Assembly (NCBI RefSeq): GCF_902497555.1
Contig: NZ_CABVGP010000001.1
Location: forward strand, 3,514,501 to 3,578,500
Length of the DNA stretch: 64,000 nucleotides
Direction: 5' to 3'
Source: Amycolatopsis camponoti
GTDB lineage: Bacteria > Actinomycetota > Actinomycetes > Mycobacteriales > Pseudonocardiaceae
A program made the translations under genes and the position numbers. The notes beneath the pieces were generated by a model that had not been told where the DNA came from, searched no databases, and saw nothing but the letters and a program-made list of their open reading frames with translations. Positions 1 through 8,127 of the stretch are shown here, piece after piece (position 1 is the first letter of the stretch; each line of letters starts with the position of its first letter).

Positions 1-1
1 C

Positions 2-547
2 GACCCGGCCGACGTGCGACGGCTGGCCGAGGCCGCCGGCGACGTCGACATCCTGGTCAACAACGCCGGCATCTACCTGTTCGGCTCCACCGCCGACACC
101 GACGACGCGACCTTCGACGCGCACTTCGCGGTCAACCTGCGGGCCCCATTCATCCTGGTCCGCGAACTGGCACCGGGCATGGTCCGGCGGGGCCGCGGCG
201 CGATCGTCAACCTCAGCACCTTCGGCGCGTCCGTCCCCGGCCGCGGCGGCGGCGCCTACGGCGCGTCCAAGGCCGGGCTGGAACTGCTGACCAAGATCTG
301 GGCGGACGAGTACGGACCCGCCGGCGTCCGGGTCAACGCGGTCGCGGCCGGCCCGACCCGGACTCCCGGCACCGCGGCCTACGGCGAATTCGCCGAAGCG
401 CTCGGCGGCGTCACCACCCTCGGCCGCGTCGCCGAGGCCGAGGAGATCGCCAACGCCGTCGTCTTCCTGGCCACCCCGGCCGCCGGCTACGTCAGCGGCG
501 CCGTCCTGCCGGCGCACGGCGGCCTGCAAGCCGTCGCGCCGCACTGA
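2..547 (+). CDS. SDR-family oxidoreductase, 5' end outside window
   Basis: This is the C-terminal 181 residues of a classical short-chain dehydrogenase/reductase, an NAD(P)(H)-dependent oxidoreductase. The frame is open from the window edge, so the N-terminal TGxxxGxG cofactor loop lies upstream. Visible are the NNAG strand-4 motif, a serine in IVNLSTFGA, the YGASK catalytic Tyr/Lys pair and the C-terminal P-G segment after ATPAAGYVSG. A GTG at 14 is the first possible internal start, but starting there would leave no Rossmann loop. A second SDR gene follows 24 bp downstream on the same strand, so the two are probably cotranscribed. Substrate unknown. Confidence 0.85.
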   Translation, partial: DPADVRRLAEAAGDVDILVNNAGIYLFGSTADTDDATFDAHFAVNLRAPFILVRELAPGMVRRGRGAIVNLSTFGASVPGRGGGAYGASKAGLELLTKIWADEYGPAGVRVNAVAAGPTRTPGTAAYGEFAEALGGVTTLGRVAEAEEIANAVVFLATPAAGYVSGAVLPAHGGLQAVAPH

Positions 548-571
548 ACCCTTCCACCCCAAGGAGAACTC

Positions 572-1348
572 GTGAACAACCGGTTCGATGGCAAGGTCGT
601 CATCGTGACCGGAGGCGGTTCGGGCATCGGCGCCGCCGCGGCGCTGCGGTTCGCGGCCGAAGGCGCGACCGTCGTCATCGCCGGCCGCACCAAGTCCACT
701 CTGGACCAGGTCGCCGCTCAGGCACCCGGCCGGATCGAGGTCCGCGTCACCGACCTGGCCGAGGAGAACGCCGCCACCGAGCTCGTCGACGAAGTCGCCC
801 GCGCCCACGGCCGCCTCGACGTCCTGGTCAACAACGCCGGCGCCGTACTGCCGGGCCGCGCCGAGGACACCGACAACGAGCTGTGGCGGCGGATCATGGC
901 CATCGACCTGGACGCGGTGTTCTTCGGCTCCCGCGCCGCGATTCCCCACCTGCGCACGACAAAGGGCTCGATCGTCAACGTGTCGTCGGTGAGCGGGCTG
1001 GGCGGGGACCCCGCCGCGGTCGGCTACAACGCCGCCAAGGGCGCCGTGGCCAACCTGACCCGGGGCATGGCCCAGGACCACGGCCGGGAAGGCGTCCGCG
1101 TCAACGCCGTCGCACCGAGCCTCACCGAAACCGAGATGACCGTGCCGTTCCGGGCGATCCCCGGCGTCGCGGAGGCGTTCGCGCAGCGGATCCCGATGCG
1201 CCGCGCCGCGACCGCGGAGGAGGTCGGGGACGTGATCGTGTTCCTGGCCGGACCGGACGCCCGGTTCGTCAACGGTGTCGTCCTGCCGGTCGACGGCGGG
1301 CTGACGGCGGGCAGCGGGCAACCCGAAATCGCCCCACCTGCTGCCTGA
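572..1348 (+). CDS. SDR-family oxidoreductase
   Basis: A 258-residue classical SDR of usual family length. The N-terminal TGGGSGIG glycine loop is near residues 12-19, NNAGA near residue 90, the catalytic Ser in VNVSSVSG near residue 138 and YNAAK near residue 152. The enzyme should interconvert an alcohol and a carbonyl with NAD(P)H; the substrate cannot be read from sequence. The GTG start is preceded by AAGGAG. It lies 24 bp after another SDR gene and ends 6 bp before the convergent MarR gene. The neighbouring MarR and flavin-oxidoreductase genes suggest an inducible redox detoxification or catabolic function. Confidence 0.88.
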   Translation: MNNRFDGKVVIVTGGGSGIGAAAALRFAAEGATVVIAGRTKSTLDQVAAQAPGRIEVRVTDLAEENAATELVDEVARAHGRLDVLVNNAGAVLPGRAEDTDNELWRRIMAIDLDAVFFGSRAAIPHLRTTKGSIVNVSSVSGLGGDPAAVGYNAAKGAVANLTRGMAQDHGREGVRVNAVAPSLTETEMTVPFRAIPGVAEAFAQRIPMRRAATAEEVGDVIVFLAGPDARFVNGVVLPVDGGLTAGSGQPEIAPPAA

Positions 1349-1354
1349 ACCCGC

Positions 1355-1816
1355 TCAGAGCGCGTCGGCGATGGCCCGCAGGGACCGGGTGAGTGCGGCG
1401 TGGTCGGCCGGATCGAGGTGGCGCAGGACGTGCTCGCGCACGCTGGCCACCTGGTGCGGCCACGCCGCCTCGACCCGGGCCAGCCCGGCGTCGGTGATGG
1501 TCAGCGACGAGCTGCGGCCATCCTCGCCGCCGCGGGTCCGCTCGGCCTCGCCGCGGCGGACCAGGCTCTCGGCCAGCCGGCTGACCCGGCTCGGCGACAA
1601 CCCGACCCGACCGGCCAGCTCGCTGATCCGCAGCCCGTCCGGATGCACGTCCCCGAGGTTGGCCAGCGCCACGTACTCCGGCCCGGTGATGTTCGCTCGC
1701 TCCTGCAGCCGCAGGTCCATCGTCCGGGGGAGCACGTTCAGCACCCAGGCGAACGCGCGCCAGAGCTCTTCTTCCTCCGCGCTCAGCGGTGTCTTGTCCG
1801 TCCCGTCCTCACCCAC
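1355..1816 (-). CDS. MarR-family transcriptional regulator
   Basis: A 153-residue winged-helix protein. The DNA-binding core includes LRISELAGRVGLSPSRVSRLAESLVRRGEAERTR (residues about 65-100), followed by a wing with GGEDGRSS. MarR proteins bind DNA as dimers and usually release it on binding a phenolic or other small ligand. The GTG start at 1816 lies 37 bp from the divergent luciferase-like gene, and a small CTGATCAG palindrome occupies 1817-1824, so it may control that gene and itself. It is related to the second MarR at 5292 (similar LWRAFAWVLNVLPRTMDLRLQ / WFALSWLMIRLPGAIDAQLQ N-termini), which also pairs with an SDR and a luciferase-like enzyme. Confidence 0.88.
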   Translation of the reverse strand: MGEDGTDKTPLSAEEEELWRAFAWVLNVLPRTMDLRLQERANITGPEYVALANLGDVHPDGLRISELAGRVGLSPSRVSRLAESLVRRGEAERTRGGEDGRSSSLTITDAGLARVEAAWPHQVASVREHVLRHLDPADHAALTRSLRAIADAL

Positions 1817-1853
1817 CTGATCAGCATAGTTCGCCCGCAGAAAGAGACCGCAG

Positions 1854-2861
1854 ATGACCGACCTCGCCTACACCGTCGCGCTGCCGCCGACCCGGCGCGC
1901 ACCCGAGCACATCCAGTACGCCGAGGAGCTCGGCTACTCCCACGCTTTCCTGTTCGACACTCCGTTCCAGGGCGACGACGTCTGGGTGCAGCTGCATCGC
2001 GCCGCTGAGCGCACCAGCACCATCACCCTCGGGCCGGGTGTACTCGTGCCCAGCCTGCGTCACCCGCTGGTGAACGCGGCCAACACCGTCTCTCTGCACC
2101 AGCTGGCCCCGGGCCGGGTGAACGTCGCGTTCGGCACCGGCTTCTCCAGTCGCGCCGCCACCGGGCAGCCCGCCCTCAAGTGGTCCTATCTGGAGCAGTA
2201 CGTCGAGGTGTTCCAGGCGCTGCTGCGCGGCGAATCCGCGGACTGGGAGGGCGCCCCGATCAAGCTGCTGCTCACCTCCGACCTGGCCGACCAGCTGCCG
2301 TTGCGCGTGCCGCTGCTGATCGGCGCGATCGGCCCCAAGGGTGACGCCGTCGCCCGCCGGCTCGGCGCGGACGGGCTGTTCGGCATGCTGCGGCCCACCG
2401 AGAACATGAAGGACTGGAAGCGGGCGAGCCTCGCCATCCTGGGTACCCCGCTCGACCCCGGTGAGCAGGTGACCGACGAACGCGTCCGGCTGGCGGCCGG
2501 ACCGCTTTGGGGCGGCATGTTCCACTTCGTCCACACGTTGCAGGGCGCCGACGCGGTGCGCGAGATGCCGGGCGGTCCCGCTTGGCTCGAGGTCATCGAG
2601 CGCGTTCCCGAACGAGAGCGGCACCTGGCGATCCACCAGGGTCACGTGCAGGAGATGAACGAGGCGGACCGGGCGGCGTGGGACGCCGGCGGGCACGTCT
2701 CGCTCACCGCGACGACGTGGACGGCACCGGCCGAGGAGTTCGGGGCCGCGGTGCGGGCGCTGGCCGACCAAGGCGTCACCGAAGTCCAGCTGCAGCCGAC
2801 CGGGCCCGACATCCGGCGCGAACTGGAGGTGTTCGCGGACGCCGTCCGTGCCCGTCGCTGA
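1854..2861 (+). CDS. Luciferase-like (LLM class) flavin-dependent oxidoreductase
   Basis: A 335-residue TIM-barrel protein of the bacterial luciferase/F420-dependent family, using FMNH2 or F420. Family features include the barrel strand VNVAFGTGFSSRAATG near residue 90, the HPLVNAANTVSLHQLAPGR segment, and a PLLIGAIGPKG flavin-site strand near residue 155. Both monooxygenases and F420 reductases share this fold, so cofactor and substrate are open. It is divergent from the MarR gene with only 37 bp between, which suggests direct control by that regulator. The ATG start has only a weak purine-rich upstream sequence. Confidence 0.85.
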   Translation: MTDLAYTVALPPTRRAPEHIQYAEELGYSHAFLFDTPFQGDDVWVQLHRAAERTSTITLGPGVLVPSLRHPLVNAANTVSLHQLAPGRVNVAFGTGFSSRAATGQPALKWSYLEQYVEVFQALLRGESADWEGAPIKLLLTSDLADQLPLRVPLLIGAIGPKGDAVARRLGADGLFGMLRPTENMKDWKRASLAILGTPLDPGEQVTDERVRLAAGPLWGGMFHFVHTLQGADAVREMPGGPAWLEVIERVPERERHLAIHQGHVQEMNEADRAAWDAGGHVSLTATTWTAPAEEFGAAVRALADQGVTEVQLQPTGPDIRRELEVFADAVRARR

Positions 2862-3445
2862 ACTCGCTTGGCTTCGGCGTCGCAGCCGGACCTGAACAAA
2901 GCACATCACAGCGGTCACGCGAAAGGGTCAGACAGCTCGACGCCAGGCCCCCGGGTCCGTGAGGCTATCTGGCCCGCTGCTGCTGAGCACCTCGTGTCCA
3001 GCCAATTATGTTGTCGCTCGACACGGGGTGCTCAGCAGTCATGAGATCGGGTCCCCGGTCAATCGAGCTGGCCCTCGCCTGGCAAATGGTCAAGTGTCCT
3101 GGCCATGCCGACGGTCAGCGACTGTGGACGTTGGCCAGTCCGGCGCTTCCTCGACACCTGGTTCGGCGCGCATACTTGGGCCGCAGCCGGGCTGATCGCG
3201 ATGTGCCTAGGTTGAGGCGTGGGTCGACCGTCGCGGCGAGGGCGTCCGTCCCAACAGCCGTGGTGCTCGTACATCGATACGCGAAGGCGGTGTGATGCAG
3301 CGACGTGTCGACGTGCCCGGCCCCGTACGCCGTCCGGGCGTGCGGGCTGATGGCGTGGATGACTTGCAGCTCCACGAATTGCGCGCCGAGCGCGGCGAAA
3401 GCCGCCGTGTGGTCCGTGTGACGGGTCCGGTGTGGACGGTGCGGG
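2862..3445. other. Non-coding interval between convergent genes
   Basis: About 580 bp separate the convergent luciferase-like and SDR genes. Short open frames occur here, but none has a ribosome binding site, a recognisable motif or steady codon bias. The only clear structure is the long inverted repeat at 2980-3038. It may be decayed sequence. Confidence 0.5.
2980..3038. repeat. Long inverted repeat / hairpin
   Basis: Two 19-base arms (2980-2998 and 3020-3038; left arm CTGCTGAGCACCTCGTGTC) are complementary except for one position, which would be a G-U pair in RNA. The loop is 21 bases. The hairpin sits between convergent genes, so it could end transcription from both sides, although no T-run follows. 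It could also be the trace of a small palindromic element. Confidence 0.55.
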
Positions 3446-4177
3446 TCAGACCTGCGTGCGGCCGCCGTCGACGAACAGCTCGCTGCCGGTGATGTAGCTG
3501 CTGTCGCCGGAGGCGAGGAACAGGGTGGCCGCGGCGACCTCCTCGGGTTGTCCGACGCGGCGCAGCGGGGTGCCGGCGGCGCCGGCGGCTTGGAAGGCTT
3601 CGACGTCGGCTTGCCCCGGCTTGGTGCGGATGTAGCCGGGGCTGATGGCGTTCACGCGAATCCCGCGGTCTCCCAGCTCGACGGCCAGACCGCGGGCGAA
3701 GGACCGGATCGCCGCCTTGGCCGCCGAGTACAGGCTCAGGCCGGGCACCGCCAGGGTTCCGCCGACGGAGGACATCAGGATGACGGAGGCGTGCGGGTTC
3801 AGCAGCGGCAGAAGCCGTTGCACGGTGAAGTAGACCCCACGCGCGTTGCCCGTCATGAACTCGTCGAAGGTCTCCGGTGTCACGTCGCCGAACGGGGTGA
3901 AACCGCCGCCGCCCGCGTTGGCGAACAGCACGTCCAGGCCCTGGCCGTGCTCCGCGACCGCGGCGTGCAGGCGGTCGAGGTCTTCGGCGCTGGTGACGTC
4001 GCCGGGCACGGCGGTGGCGGCGGGACCGAGGTCGGCGGCCGCGGCGGCGAGCGGCTCGGTGCGCCGGCCGGTGAGGAACACCCGCGCACCCTCGGCGACG
4101 AACCGGCGTGCGGTGGCCAGGCCGATCCCGGCCGATCCGCCGGTGACGACGGCTACCTTGCCTGTCAAGTGAGCCAT
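3446..4177 (-). CDS. SDR-family oxidoreductase
   Basis: A 243-residue classical SDR. TGGSAGIG lies near residues 11-18, the NAGGGG motif near residue 86, the SSVGG serine region near 133 and YSAAK near 147. The frame stays open upstream, but ATG 4177 gives MAHLTGKVAVVTGG, a normal SDR start, and has GGAGG about 8 bases upstream, so the longer start is rejected. It lies downstream of the luciferase-like gene on the same strand with about 90 bp between, probably in one transcript. Substrate unknown. Confidence 0.88.
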   Translation of the reverse strand: MAHLTGKVAVVTGGSAGIGLATARRFVAEGARVFLTGRRTEPLAAAAADLGPAATAVPGDVTSAEDLDRLHAAVAEHGQGLDVLFANAGGGGFTPFGDVTPETFDEFMTGNARGVYFTVQRLLPLLNPHASVILMSSVGGTLAVPGLSLYSAAKAAIRSFARGLAVELGDRGIRVNAISPGYIRTKPGQADVEAFQAAGAAGTPLRRVGQPEEVAAATLFLASGDSSYITGSELFVDGGRTQV

Positions 4178-4265
4178 GGTTTCCTGCCTCCGACTCTGGG
4201 TGGTGGGGTGTCCGTGCTCGCCGCCGCCGGCACGTCCGTTGCGCCGGGCCGTCGTCCGCTCGTGC

Positions 4266-5180
4266 TCACCCGGCGGGCACCAGGGAACGGAGTTCGTCGA
4301 GCATTTCGATCTGCGCGGGGATCTCGTCGGATGGCGGAAAGGCGAACAGGACCCCGTCGAATCCCCGGTCACGCACCTGCTCGATGTCACCGGCGAGCTG
4401 CCGCGGGGAACCGGCGAGGAACGGACGGTCGTCGCTGATCGGCTTGGGCTGCATGGCGTGGTTGGTCTGTGCCGTCACCGTCAGCGCGGCCGGGTTCCGC
4501 CCCAGGCGTTCGGCGGTCGTCCGGAACCGCTCGGCCTGGGCGGTCACCGTTTCCAGTGCCCAGGCCAGTGGCGTGATGCCGTCGGCGATCCGGGCGGCCC
4601 GGTCGATACCGCCGTCGGTGTTCGCGCCGATGACGATCGGGATGTCGCCGCGTACGGGCTTCGGGTTGATCTCGGAGGCTTCGATCGAGTAGAAGCGGCC
4701 CGCGTATTCCACGGGGTCGGGTCCCCAGCTGGCCCGGATCGCCGCGATGACGTCGTCGAAACCCGCGCCGCGCCGTTTCATGGGCACGCCGGCGGTCGCG
4801 AACTCCTGGGGCATCCAGCCCTGCCCGAACCCGGCGATGGCGCGGCCGCCGCTGAGCTGGTCGAGGGTGGCGTACCTGCGGGCCAGCACGACCGGCGCGT
4901 GGAACAGCGGGTTGACGATGTTGGTGCCCAGCGCGATGCGATCGGTGTGCGCGGCCACGTAGCTCAACGTTTCCAGTGGCTCGAAAGCGGTGTGGTAGAT
5001 GGCGGCGGCGCGTTCCAGGGTGCCGTCCGGGCCGGGCAGTACCGGCGCCATCGGGCGCAGCAGCCGTTCGTAGGTCCACAGCGAGTCGTAGCCGAGCCTC
5101 TCGGCGGCTTGCGCGATGGTCTTGATGGTCGCCGGCGATGCGTGGACGCCGGACACGGGCAACATGATGCCGAGCTTCAC
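4266..5180 (-). CDS. Luciferase-like, probably F420-dependent oxidoreductase
   Basis: A 304-residue luciferase-fold protein similar to actinobacterial F420-dependent LLM oxidoreductases. MKLGIMLPVSG forms the first barrel strand, GLGQGW-like IAGFGQGWMPQEF lies near residue 105, and IPIVIGANTDGGIDRAARIADG near 185 is a typical cofactor-site strand. Two in-frame GTG codons compete as start (5186 and 5180). AGGAGA abuts the first and is 7 bases from the second, so 5180 is preferred and gives the family-typical MKLG beginning. It is divergent from the MarR gene at 5292, with palindromic operators between. Confidence 0.85.
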   Translation of the reverse strand: MKLGIMLPVSGVHASPATIKTIAQAAERLGYDSLWTYERLLRPMAPVLPGPDGTLERAAAIYHTAFEPLETLSYVAAHTDRIALGTNIVNPLFHAPVVLARRYATLDQLSGGRAIAGFGQGWMPQEFATAGVPMKRRGAGFDDVIAAIRASWGPDPVEYAGRFYSIEASEINPKPVRGDIPIVIGANTDGGIDRAARIADGITPLAWALETVTAQAERFRTTAERLGRNPAALTVTAQTNHAMQPKPISDDRPFLAGSPRQLAGDIEQVRDRGFDGVLFAFPPSDEIPAQIEMLDELRSLVPAG

Positions 5181-5232
5181 GGGCACTCTCCTGCAGTGGG
5201 GACGAGAACGTGTGATGTCGAGGCTAGCGTAA

Positions 5233-5258
5233 TTTCAAGCTTGAAATCAAGGTTGAAA
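5233..5258. promoter_or_regulatory. Tandem palindromic operator (MarR-type)
   Basis: TTTCAAGCTTGAAA at 5233-5246 is a perfect 14-bp palindrome. A second, slightly imperfect copy of its core, TCAAGGTTGA, sits at 5247-5256, with centres 12 bp apart. It lies in the divergent promoter region between the luciferase-like gene and the MarR gene at 5292, so it is the likely binding site of that MarR. Confidence 0.7.
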
Positions 5259-5291
5259 CCATAGGCGGGGAGAGATCGCCACCGGACGACG

Positions 5292-5819
5292 ATGGGTAGG
5301 ATCGCCGACGTGAAGGGCCAGGACGAACCCCAGTGGCTGTCGCCGGACGAGCGCGACGCCTGGTTCGCCCTGTCCTGGCTGATGATCAGGCTGCCGGGCG
5401 CGATCGACGCTCAGTTGCAGCGCGACAGCGGCCTCGCGTTCTTCGAGTATCTTGTGCTCGCCGCGCTTTCGGAGTCCCCGGGCCGGTGCATGCGGATGAG
5501 TGACCTGGCCCAGCACGTGAACGGTTCGGTGTCACGGCTGTCCAATGTGGCCAAACGCCTGGAGCAGCGCGGCTGGATGAGGCGGGCGCCCAATGCGGAG
5601 AACGGCCGATACATCGAGGCGACCCTCACCGAGGCGGGCATGGCGGTGGTCGAGCAGGCCGCGCCCGGCCACGTGGCGGCGGTCCGGCAGTACGTGTTCG
5701 ACGCGCTCCGGCCCGAGCAGGTGACCGCGTTGTACGACATCGGCAGCCAGATCGCCACCCGGGTCGAAGGCGAGCACGCCGGGTCGCCGTTCACCGGGCG
5801 GACCCCGCGGCGGCTTTGA
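5292..5819 (+). CDS. MarR-family transcriptional regulator
   Basis: A 175-residue MarR winged-helix regulator. The recognition helix region is MRMSDLAQHVNGSVSRLSNVAKRL, followed by RRAPNAENGRYIEATLT as the wing. The ATG at 5292 starts MGRIADVKGQDEP; a GTG a few codons later is also possible. It is divergent from the luciferase-like and SDR genes and next to the tandem TCAAGCTTGA palindromes, so it probably represses both directions until a ligand binds. It is a relative of the MarR at 1355, and the two gene neighbourhoods look like diverged copies of one module. Confidence 0.88.
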   Translation: MGRIADVKGQDEPQWLSPDERDAWFALSWLMIRLPGAIDAQLQRDSGLAFFEYLVLAALSESPGRCMRMSDLAQHVNGSVSRLSNVAKRLEQRGWMRRAPNAENGRYIEATLTEAGMAVVEQAAPGHVAAVRQYVFDALRPEQVTALYDIGSQIATRVEGEHAGSPFTGRTPRRL

Positions 5820-6262
5820 CCCGCGTACCAGTGTCGGCTCTACGTCGCCGCACGCTTGTTCCTCACCCTGCTGCGAGGCGCTCCCAAGCGGCTGTGCCGA
5901 TCTGACCTCTGCACGGCCATCCGCGAGCTTCCTCGACAAACCTGACAAAGCACTACCAGGGCCGGTATTGATGTCCGCCACGGACAGCCTTGGCCCGGCA
6001 GCCGGGCCGCGACCACCGAATGGCTCTGACCCGCTTCGACACAGGGCCTGAGCCGGTACGACCCTAGGCACGACAACACCACCCGCATCGACCTACGCGA
6101 CACCAGCCTCAAGAACGCAACGACGGTCGGGATTCCCGGACCGGCCGTCGGCCAGCAGCTCTACAACCTGCTTTCGCTGGACCGGGAGCGACCGCCCGAC
6201 TCCGTCGCGCGCAAGGCGCGGCTGGACGGATCGATCCAGGACGGGCAGACAGCACGCTCCCA
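5820..6262. other. Intergenic interval with a possible coding remnant
   Basis: No intact gene is seen. In the + frame from about 6030 to 6255 the translation is protein-like, with high GC at third positions (for example IDLRDTSLKNATTVGIPG and LLSLDRERPPDSVARKARLD), but it has no credible start and its frame continues antisense into the LysR gene. I do not recognise the family. It is probably the 3' remnant of a lost gene. The rest shows nothing. Confidence 0.35.
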
Positions 6263-7210
6263 TCATCGCTGTGCCTCCAGCAGCACGGGGTCGGTCCCCC
6301 GGGCGACCGCGACGATCTCCTTGATCAGGAGCCTGGTGCTCGCGGACGGCCGCCGGTCGGCGATCGTGGTGATTCCGATCTCGCGCGGCACGGTGTCGAG
6401 CGCCAAGGGCAGCACCGCGAGCAGCGGGTCCCGTGCGCCGATCAGCATGGGGAGTGGGGCGACGGCGTCCGTCTCCAGCAGGACCGTCCTCAGTGTCAGG
6501 ATCGTCGAGCACTCGATGATGTTCGCGGGAAGGGGCAGGCCCCGGCGGCCGAAGAGTTCGTCGATCTCGTGCCGCAGCTGGCTGTTCCGGCCCGGCAGGA
6601 TCCACGGCAGGTCCATGAGGTCTTCGATGTCGCTGGTGGGCGTGTCGAGGCAGGGGTGCTCATGCCGGACGACGAGGCGAACCGGTTCCTCGTAGAGCCG
6701 TACGTGACGCAGGGTGGCGCGCAGGCTCGACGGCTGGAGCCGGCCGACGAGTACGTCCACTTCACCTCGGGAGAGCTGCAGGCCGAGTTCCTCGGGCATC
6801 GCCTCGACGACCGAGACGGTGAGGTGCGGGTGGGCCTTCTTGAGCCGGATCAGGGTCTGGGGCAGCAGGGAGTGCGCGCCGGCGAGGATGGTTCCGACCC
6901 GGACCGGCTCCATGCCGAGACGCTGGAGCCCGTGGATGCGTTCGGCCGCGGCTCGCACATTGCCCACCACCGCGCGGGCGTGCTCGATGAGGATGTCGCC
7001 GTATTGGGTCGGGCGGACGCCGCGTGGCCCCCTGGCGAAGAGCTCGACCCCGATGATCGCCTCGATCTCCTGCAGGCTCCGGGTGACGACCGGTTGGGTG
7101 ACGTGCATCGCCTTGGCGGCGCCGCTCAGGGTGCCCTCATCGGCCACGACGGTCACGAGAACCAGGTGGCGCAGTTTCAGCCGACCGTCCAGAAAGTGAT
7201 CCACGTTCAT
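6263..7210 (-). CDS. LysR-family transcriptional regulator
   Basis: A 315-residue LysR regulator. The N-terminal HTH contains GTLSGAAKAMHVTQPVVTRSLQEIE, followed by GVELFARGPRGVRPTQYG and an effector-binding domain. ATG 7210 (MNVDHFLDGRLKLRH) is chosen over an upstream in-frame start because it aligns with the paralogue at 24296 (MEIPRMLDGRLKFRH). The two paralogues bracket the 7-24 kb catabolic locus. It is divergent from the cyclase-led operon beginning at 7285, and LysR proteins typically activate the divergent operon when a pathway intermediate binds. Confidence 0.9.
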   Translation of the reverse strand: MNVDHFLDGRLKLRHLVLVTVVADEGTLSGAAKAMHVTQPVVTRSLQEIEAIIGVELFARGPRGVRPTQYGDILIEHARAVVGNVRAAAERIHGLQRLGMEPVRVGTILAGAHSLLPQTLIRLKKAHPHLTVSVVEAMPEELGLQLSRGEVDVLVGRLQPSSLRATLRHVRLYEEPVRLVVRHEHPCLDTPTSDIEDLMDLPWILPGRNSQLRHEIDELFGRRGLPLPANIIECSTILTLRTVLLETDAVAPLPMLIGARDPLLAVLPLALDTVPREIGITTIADRRPSASTRLLIKEIVAVARGTDPVLLEAQR

Positions 7211-7242
7211 GTCTCGACATCTCTCTGTAACATGATGTTGGT

Positions 7243-7270
7243 CCCCGGTATAGCCAAGCATGCATAACGG
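7243..7270. promoter_or_regulatory. Candidate LysR binding site
   Basis: The 75-bp divergent region between the LysR gene and the cyclase operon contains, on the minus strand, TTATGCATGCTTGGCTAT followed by ACCGGGG. The GGCTAT and ATACCGG words recur at 19881-19925 and 24247-24270, next to the second operon and the second LysR gene. This is a candidate shared operator; no footprint is known to me. Confidence 0.4.
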
Positions 7271-7284
7271 CGACCGGAGAAGCA

Positions 7285-8127
7285 TTGGTCAAGGCCGAAT
7301 CTCTGCCAAATGATGTGGCCATGTCTTGGACACTCACCGCAGCGGGCCCGCTGGGCGGCCTGACCTCCGCTCTGGCGTCCGGCGGCGTCGAGGTGGTCGA
7401 CCTGACCGCCCTCCTGTCGCCGTCGACGCCCGTGCTCGACCTTCCCCCGGAGATGGCTCCGATCCCACGCTTCGAGCTGGAGGAGCTCGCCCGGTACGAC
7501 GAGCGTGGGCGCACCTCCTACCAGAACGGCATCCACACCGGTGAGCACGTGGGCACCCACTTCGACGCGCCGTGCCACTGGGTCACCGGGGCCGAGAAGA
7601 GGGACGTCGCCCACGTACCGGTCCGGCACCTGGTCGCTCCCGCTGTCGTGATCGACAAGTCCGCCGAGTGCGCCGCCGACCCGGACTTCCTGCTGACGGT
7701 CGAGCACCTCGAGGAGTGGCAGCACCACAACGGCCCGCTTCCGGAGGGCGGTTGGCTGCTCTACCGGACCGGCTGGGCCGCGCGCTCGCACGACCAGCAG
7801 CTGTTCCTCAACGCCGACGAGAGCGGGCCGCACACGCCCGGCATCACGGCCGAGTGCGCCCGCTGGCTGGCCGACGAGTCACCCATCGTCGGGCTCGGCG
7901 TGGAGACCGTCGGGACCGACGCCGGGCAGGCGTTCACCTTCACTCCGCAGTTCCCGGCGCACCACTACCTGCTGGGCGCGGGCAAGTACGGCGTCACCCA
8001 GCTGCAGAACCTCGACCGGCTGCCGGTCACCGGCGCCGTCCTGATCGTCGCTCCGCTCCGCATCGCCGGTGGGTCCGGCAGCCCGGCGCGGATCCTGGCC
8101 CTCGTTTCGAACGGAGAAGCCCTGTGA
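7285..8127 (+). CDS. Cyclase-family metal-dependent hydrolase (isatin hydrolase / kynurenine formamidase type)
   Basis: A 280-residue cyclase-family (PF04199-type) amide hydrolase. The hallmark metal-binding HxGTHxDxPxH motif is present as HVGTHFDAPCHW near residues 92-103. Characterised members open N-formylkynurenine or the isatin ring, using Mn or Zn. The TTG start at 7285 has GGAGA 5 bases upstream; the ATG at 7321 has no ribosome binding site. It overlaps the ThDP gene by four bases (GTGA) and leads an operon of at least six genes. Pairing with a phenylglyoxylate-decarboxylase-like enzyme and with 3-hydroxyanthranilate genes favours a 2-aminoaryl substrate such as isatin, but this is inference. 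Confidence 0.82.
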   Translation: MVKAESLPNDVAMSWTLTAAGPLGGLTSALASGGVEVVDLTALLSPSTPVLDLPPEMAPIPRFELEELARYDERGRTSYQNGIHTGEHVGTHFDAPCHWVTGAEKRDVAHVPVRHLVAPAVVIDKSAECAADPDFLLTVEHLEEWQHHNGPLPEGGWLLYRTGWAARSHDQQLFLNADESGPHTPGITAECARWLADESPIVGLGVETVGTDAGQAFTFTPQFPAHHYLLGAGKYGVTQLQNLDRLPVTGAVLIVAPLRIAGGSGSPARILALVSNGEAL

